A DNA stretch of 64,000 nucleotides from DASXQK01 sp963757155 (GTDB lineage: Bacteria; Pseudomonadota; Alphaproteobacteria; Dongiales; Dongiaceae). Below, piece after piece: positions 60,079 through 64,000 of this stretch; positions within the stretch are counted from its first letter, which is position 1; each line of letters opens with the position of its first letter. Below the pieces are notes generated by a model, which was given only the letters and a program-made list of their open reading frames with translations, did no database searches and was not told where the DNA came from. Position numbers and translations under genes: made by a program. The stretch lies in assembly GCA_963757155.1 (NCBI GenBank), contig CAVWQS010000017.1, positions 1-64,000 on the forward strand, read 5' to 3'.

Positions 60079-60534
60079 ATGAACAAGCATTTGAAGCTCA
60101 GCATTGCTCTTGCAACGCTGCTACTCGCGATCGTTTTTGCTCTTTGCTGGCTCATCGGCAGTGATGCGGAGAGCCACTATATCAACGTCGCCGTCTTCGT
60201 CTTTTCTTGGGCTCTCGGATGGCTGCTTGGCACCATGATTGCACCCTATGATTCTGGCGAAGCCACGGTGTTCTCGCGGGTGTCCAAGGCCATCTCTGCC
60301 TTCCTGTCGGGCTATCTGCTCGCCAAAATCGATGGTTTGACGAGGGAACTTTTCGATCCCGGGTTCATCTTGCAGCCGCTTCCCGGCTTCCGCGCCCTGG
60401 AGTTCCTGAGCGTGACGGCGATCGTCATGATCGTGGTCTTCATCGCACGGAAATATTCAGACTGGCACAGGAGCACTGGGGAAACCGTTGTTCCTTCGCC
60501 CACCTTTCCCGACGGCGGAGAGGGGACGAAATGA
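60079..60534 (+). CDS. Uncharacterised membrane protein
   Basis: A 151-residue protein with four membrane segments: LSIALATLLLAIVFALCWLI, VAVFVFSWALGWLLGTMI, then SKAISAFLSGYLLA and LSVTAIVMIVVFIARKYSDW. The C-terminus is short and hydrophilic. No family recognised. It is convergent with the zur gene, 24 bp away. Confidence 0.65.
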   Translation: MNKHLKLSIALATLLLAIVFALCWLIGSDAESHYINVAVFVFSWALGWLLGTMIAPYDSGEATVFSRVSKAISAFLSGYLLAKIDGLTRELFDPGFILQPLPGFRALEFLSVTAIVMIVVFIARKYSDWHRSTGETVVPSPTFPDGGEGTK

Positions 60535-60557
60535 CGTGGCGGTGCCGTCGGGGAAGG

Positions 60558-61100
60558 TCAATCCTGCGCCGCGCAATGTGGGCAGCGGCCGGCGAGCTCG
60601 ATGGTGAGGCGGTCAAGGCTGAAGCCGCGCGCGGCGGCCTGGGCGCGGGCGCTCGCGGCGATCTCGCTGCCTTCGATCTCCGTCACCTCGCCGCAGCCGG
60701 TGCAGATCAGGAACTGGCTGGCGTGGCTCTCCTCGGGCTGGGGACAGCCGATATAGGCGTTCAGGGATTCCAGCCGGTGGACGAGGCCCTGGGCGATGAG
60801 GAAATCCAGCGCGCGGTAGACCGTGGGCGGGGCGGCGGCGCCAGCGCCGGTGCGCTCCTGCAGCGCCTCCAGGATGGCATAGGCGCCGATGGGCTGATGC
60901 TGGCCCCAGACGATCTCCAGCACACGCCGGCGGATGGGGGTCAGACGCGCGCCGCGGGTGGCGCAAACGGAATCGGCGCGGTCGAGGGCATCCTCGATGC
61001 AGAGCCGGTGATTGTGGCGCCGTTTCGGGGCGGCGGAAGCCGCTCGGCCCAGGGTCGTCCGAGTGGCGGTCGCCTCGGTATGTCGTAGGGCGGATCTCAT
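60558..61100 (-). CDS. zur: Fur-family regulator, probably Zur
   Basis: A 180-residue Fur-family protein: winged helix RLTPIRRRVLEIVWGQHQPI, PPTVYRALDFLIAQGLVHRL, metal-binding SHASQFLICTGCGEVTEIEG (C-x2-C) and a second CPHC pair near the C-terminus. An N-terminal extension of 40 residues precedes the domain, so the real start may lie later. Zinc uptake regulation is the most likely role because of Zur-like Cys pairs; Fur-type iron control is less likely. Confidence 0.75.
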   Translation of the reverse strand: MRSALRHTEATATRTTLGRAASAAPKRRHNHRLCIEDALDRADSVCATRGARLTPIRRRVLEIVWGQHQPIGAYAILEALQERTGAGAAAPPTVYRALDFLIAQGLVHRLESLNAYIGCPQPEESHASQFLICTGCGEVTEIEGSEIAASARAQAAARGFSLDRLTIELAGRCPHCAAQD

Positions 61101-61118
61101 GCTGCGTTCGTCACATAT

Positions 61119-61805
61119 CTAGGTGAGATAGGCAAGCTGCCCCGCCAGGAAACTGTGGAGCCGGCTCTGGCCGAGGATATGGATACGCGTGCGCCGTCCG
61201 AACAGTCCCGCGATGGCGGGGTCGCGCACATCGAGCCCGCCGGCATAGGCGCCGAAGGCGGGCAGGATCAGCCGCCGGTCATCGCCGATGAAGCAGCGTC
61301 CGCCCAGCCGCCGGCCGCGCCAGTTCAGCGCCGCCTTGGGATGGAAATGGCCAGAGACCTCGCCCGGCGAGGCGTCGGCCGCGGCGATATGGCGGAAGAG
61401 CAGGGGGCCGAGGGTGAGCTCGGGTTGCGCGATGCCGCCGAGATGAAGCGGCGGGGCGGGATCATGATTGCCGACGATCCAGATCCAGCGCCGGCCGCCG
61501 ATGAGCCCGGTCAAGCGCTCGGCATCGGCCTGCCCCAGGCGCTGCCCGGCCTTGCCGTCATGGAAGCTGTCGCCCAGGCAGACCACGGTCTCCGGCTCAT
61601 GGCGTTCGATGGCCGCCGCGAGCTGCGCCAGGGTCTGGGCGGTGTCATAGGGTGGCAGGAGCTGGCCGCGGCTGGCGAAGCCCGAGCCCTTCTCCAGATG
61701 CAGATCGGCGACGGCGAGCAGCCGCCGCTCCGGCCAGACCAGCGCGCCGGAGAGATCGGCCAAGAGATCGGCACCGTTGAGGCGCAGCGCCGTGGGCTCG
61801 CTCAT
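61119..61805 (-). CDS. pdeM: Ligase-associated DNA damage response endonuclease PdeM
   Basis: A 228-residue metallophosphatase: VADLHLEKGSGF, CLGDSFHDGK, WIVGNHDPAP and GEVSGHFHPKA contain the metal-binding Asp, Asn and His residues. This protein is paired with a DEXH helicase in the ligase-associated DNA damage response group, and indeed its ATG overlaps the helicase stop (ATGA, 61805-61802). Zur follows after 18 bp. Confidence 0.85.
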   Translation of the reverse strand: MSEPTALRLNGADLLADLSGALVWPERRLLAVADLHLEKGSGFASRGQLLPPYDTAQTLAQLAAAIERHEPETVVCLGDSFHDGKAGQRLGQADAERLTGLIGGRRWIWIVGNHDPAPPLHLGGIAQPELTLGPLLFRHIAAADASPGEVSGHFHPKAALNWRGRRLGGRCFIGDDRRLILPAFGAYAGGLDVRDPAIAGLFGRRTRIHILGQSRLHSFLAGQLAYLT

Positions 61806-64000
61806 AGCGGCAGCTGCGGGGCGGGTTCCTCGCTAACCGCCTCCTCGATCAGGGCCTGGGCCGCCTCGTCCAGCAGCTCGTCCACCGCCGCGCCATAGAC
61901 CGCTTCCTTGCCGATCTCCAGCAGCACCGGCACGGCGAGCGGCGAGACCTTGGCGAGACGGCGCAAGGTGATGCGGCCGGCCACCCGGTTCAGCATATCG
62001 CCGAGGCGGCGGATATCGGTGAGCCCGCCGGCGGCATCGGCGCGGGTCGCCCGCAGCAGGATATGCTGCGGGTCGTGCCGGCGGAGCACGTCATAGATGA
62101 GGTCGGAATTGAAGGTCACCTGCTTGCCCGTCTTCTCCTGGCCGGGATGGCGCCGCTCGATCAGCCCGGCGATGACCGCGACATTGCGGAAGCAGCGCTT
62201 CAGCATGCTCGAATCATCCATCCAGGCCTCGAGATCGTCGCCCAGAAGATCCCGGTCGAACAAGCGATCCATATCTTCAGCCGGCTTTAGGCTCCAGACC
62301 GCGAGCACGTAATCCGTGGCCACGAAGCCCAGGGGCCGCAGCCCCATGCGCTCCATGCGTCGGGTCAGCAGCATGCCCAGGGTCTGATGGGCGTTGCGGC
62401 CCTCGAAGCAATAGGCGACCAGGAACTGCTTGCCGCCGCGGGGAAAGCTCTCCACCAGCAGGCCCTCGCGATCCGGCAGCAGGGAGCGCCGGCGCTGGAT
62501 CTCGAGCCATTTGTTGACGGCGCCGGGGAGGATCCGCCAGCGCCCGGGCTCGGCCAGCAGCGCCCGCACCCGATCGGCCAGATGGGTGGTGAGCGGCAGC
62601 CGCCCGCCTTGATAGGCCGGGACCTTGGGCGCATCGCCGCTGCCGCGGGTGACCTCGGCGGTCATCTCGCGCAGGCCTTCGAAGCGCAGGAGCTGGCCCG
62701 CGAACATGAAGGTGTCGCCGATCTTCAGCCCCTGGATGAAATTCTCCTCGATCTCGCCCAGCGCCCGGCCGCGGCGGAAGCGGACCTTCAGCATCGGCTC
62801 CTGGACGATGACCCCGACATTCATGCGATAGCGCCGACTGACGCCCGCATCGGTCGGTCCCCAGCGCCCGTCCTCGTTCCGCTTCAGGCGATGCCAGCGC
62901 TCATAGGCGGCGAGGGCATAGCCGCCGGTGGCGACAAAATCGAGCACCGCGTCGAAATCCTTGCGGGGGAGGCCGCGATAGGGCGCCGCGCTCGCCACCT
63001 CGCGATACATGGCCTCGGCCTCGAAGGGCGCGGCGCAGGCCATGCCGAGGAGATGCTGGGCCAGCACATCGAGCCCGCCGGGCCGTGGTGCCTCGCCGTC
63101 CAGCGTGTTCTCGCGAACGGCCTCCAAAGCGGCGCGGCATTCCAGCACCTCGAAGCGGTTCGCCGGCACCAGCAAGGCGCGGCTCGGCTCATCCAGGCGG
63201 TGATTGGCGCGGCCGATGCGCTGGATCAGCCGGCTGGCGCCCTTCGGTGCGCCGACCTGGATCACGAGATCGACGGCGGCCCAGTCGACACCGAGATCCA
63301 GGGAGGAGGTGGCGACCACGGCCCGCAGGCTGCCGCGCGCCATGGCCGCCTCGACCTTGCGCCGCTGCTCCGGCGCCAGGCTGCCGTGATGCAGCGCGAT
63401 GGGAAGATTGTCGTCGTTGATGCGCCAGAGCGCCTGGAAGATCAGCTCCGCCTGGGCGCGGGTGTTGACGAAGACCAGGGTGGTGCGCGCGGCCTTGATC
63501 TGCTCGTAGATCTCGGCGATGGCATGGATCGCCATATGACCGGACCAGGGGAGATATTCGCGGGTCTCCAATATGTCGATCTGGGCGGCGCTGCCGGCAC
63601 GGCCACGGACAATGGCCGCGGTGCCGGGCTCGGCCACCAGCCAATCGGCCAGCGCCTGCTCATCGGCCACCGTGGCGGAGAGGCCGACGATGCGGCAGCC
63701 CGGTGCCAGGGTGCGCAGCCGGGCGAGGCCGAGGCCCAGCAGATCGCCGCGCTTGTTGCCGGCCAGCGCATGCAGCTCGTCGATCACCACGCGGCTGAGG
63801 CCGGTGAAGATCTTGTCGGCATCGGTATAGGAGATCATCAGCGCCAGGGATTCCGGCGTGGTCAGCAGCATCTGCGGCGGGGACTTGCGCTGGCGCTGAC
63901 GCTTGGCGGCGGGCGTGTCGCCGGTGCGGGTCTCCACCGTGATGGGCAGCCCCATCTCCGCCAGAGGCTCCGTCAGATTGCGATGGATGTCGACGGCAAG
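61802..64000 (-). CDS. Ligase-associated DEXH-box helicase (5' end off window)
   Basis: The 5' end lies outside the window; 732 residues are seen. Motifs: LLTTPESL, VVIDELHALAGNKRG (DELH), GLSATVADEQAL, LHHGSLAPEQRRKVEAAMA, ATSSLDLGVDW, RLIQRIGRANHRL, followed by a long C-terminal region with the DUF4145-like and Lhr core features (YRMNVGVIVQEPMLKVRFRR). This is the Lhr-like helicase of the ligase-associated DNA damage response cluster and acts with PdeM and an ATP-dependent DNA ligase (not in the window). Confidence 0.9.
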   Translation of the reverse strand, partial: LAVDIHRNLTEPLAEMGLPITVETRTGDTPAAKRQRQRKSPPQMLLTTPESLALMISYTDADKIFTGLSRVVIDELHALAGNKRGDLLGLGLARLRTLAPGCRIVGLSATVADEQALADWLVAEPGTAAIVRGRAGSAAQIDILETREYLPWSGHMAIHAIAEIYEQIKAARTTLVFVNTRAQAELIFQALWRINDDNLPIALHHGSLAPEQRRKVEAAMARGSLRAVVATSSLDLGVDWAAVDLVIQVGAPKGASRLIQRIGRANHRLDEPSRALLVPANRFEVLECRAALEAVRENTLDGEAPRPGGLDVLAQHLLGMACAAPFEAEAMYREVASAAPYRGLPRKDFDAVLDFVATGGYALAAYERWHRLKRNEDGRWGPTDAGVSRRYRMNVGVIVQEPMLKVRFRRGRALGEIEENFIQGLKIGDTFMFAGQLLRFEGLREMTAEVTRGSGDAPKVPAYQGGRLPLTTHLADRVRALLAEPGRWRILPGAVNKWLEIQRRRSLLPDREGLLVESFPRGGKQFLVAYCFEGRNAHQTLGMLLTRRMERMGLRPLGFVATDYVLAVWSLKPAEDMDRLFDRDLLGDDLEAWMDDSSMLKRCFRNVAVIAGLIERRHPGQEKTGKQVTFNSDLIYDVLRRHDPQHILLRATRADAAGGLTDIRRLGDMLNRVAGRITLRRLAKVSPLAVPVLLEIGKEAVYGAAVDELLDEAAQALIEEAVSEEPAPQLPL

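Noticed and set aside
60531..61088. Plus-strand frame opposite zur
   Set aside because: Shadow; the minus strand has Fur-family domains and paired Cys motifs.
1..64000. CRISPR array
   Set aside because: No set of regularly spaced direct repeats was seen; the only repeated units are three REP-like palindromes and single hairpins.

Overview
The window is a GC-rich chromosomal stretch that looks alphaproteobacterial. The evidence is the general-stress genes preceded by a GGAAC-type promoter, an HWE-type histidine kinase, the ligase-associated DNA repair pair PdeM/DEXH helicase, a XoxF-type methanol dehydrogenase with XoxJ and XoxG, and a LysR/PhnSTUV/PhnWX phosphonate system. A soil or rhizosphere member of the Rhodospirillales or a related group would fit, but the species cannot be named from the sequence.

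Layout. 0-2 kb: an SMP-30/gluconolactonase-like protein converging on an ADP-ribosylglycohydrolase. 2.1-9.0 kb: a stress island with YqjD-like, holin-like and DUF3618 proteins in one operon, a YihY membrane protein, a 25-residue peptide, a TIGR-less membrane protein, CsbD and an HWE sensor kinase. 9.17-23.54 kb: a defective prophage integrated next to tRNA-Asn(GTT). It keeps integrase, small DNA-binding regulators, recombination/replication genes (Sak4-like ATPase, PD-(D/E)XK nuclease, RuvC-like resolvase, replisome-organiser-like protein) and many tiny ORFs, but no capsid, portal, terminase or tail gene. 23.7-27.3 kb: surface polysaccharide genes (two GT2 glycosyltransferases, a sulfotransferase, an SGNH-like protein). 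27.4-33.9 kb: a divergent PEP-carboxylase-like protein, an MFS transporter and an M17 aminopeptidase. 34-39 kb: a solute-binding protein, then the xoxF-xoxJ-xoxG-glcG operon. 39.4-43.4 kb: the phnSTUV 2-aminoethylphosphonate importer, preceded by a good Pho box. 43.7-53.5 kb: an accessory interval with a 627-bp inverted-repeat element carrying a SnoaL-like gene, two tandem paralogous membrane proteins, CreA, carbonic anhydrase, a methyltransferase, an IS1111-group insertion sequence, palindromic repeats, a LysR regulator and small VOC/SnoaL enzymes. 53.5-59.9 kb: the phosphonate catabolic genes phnW, phnX, an FAD/GcvT amine dehydrogenase, and a dioxygenase/HD-oxygenase pair resembling TmpA/TmpB. 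60-64 kb: a membrane protein, Zur, PdeM and the 5'-truncated helicase.

How it fits together. Phosphate starvation would switch on PhnSTUV through the Pho box. 2-aminoethylphosphonate is then degraded by PhnW and PhnX, while N-methylated or trimethylated phosphonates could be taken by the FAD enzyme and TmpA/TmpB. The 50-bp promoter segment of phnS closely matches the region upstream of xoxF (39 of 50 positions), so the lanthanide-type alcohol dehydrogenase may share control with phosphonate uptake.

Sequence quality or decay. At least fifteen genes, mostly in the prophage but also in the stress island, the M17 peptidase, a binding protein and a quinone-reductase-like gene, are broken by single-base indels. 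Most look like one extra base, several of them in G or C runs. Either these are sequencing errors or genes are decaying; reads would decide.
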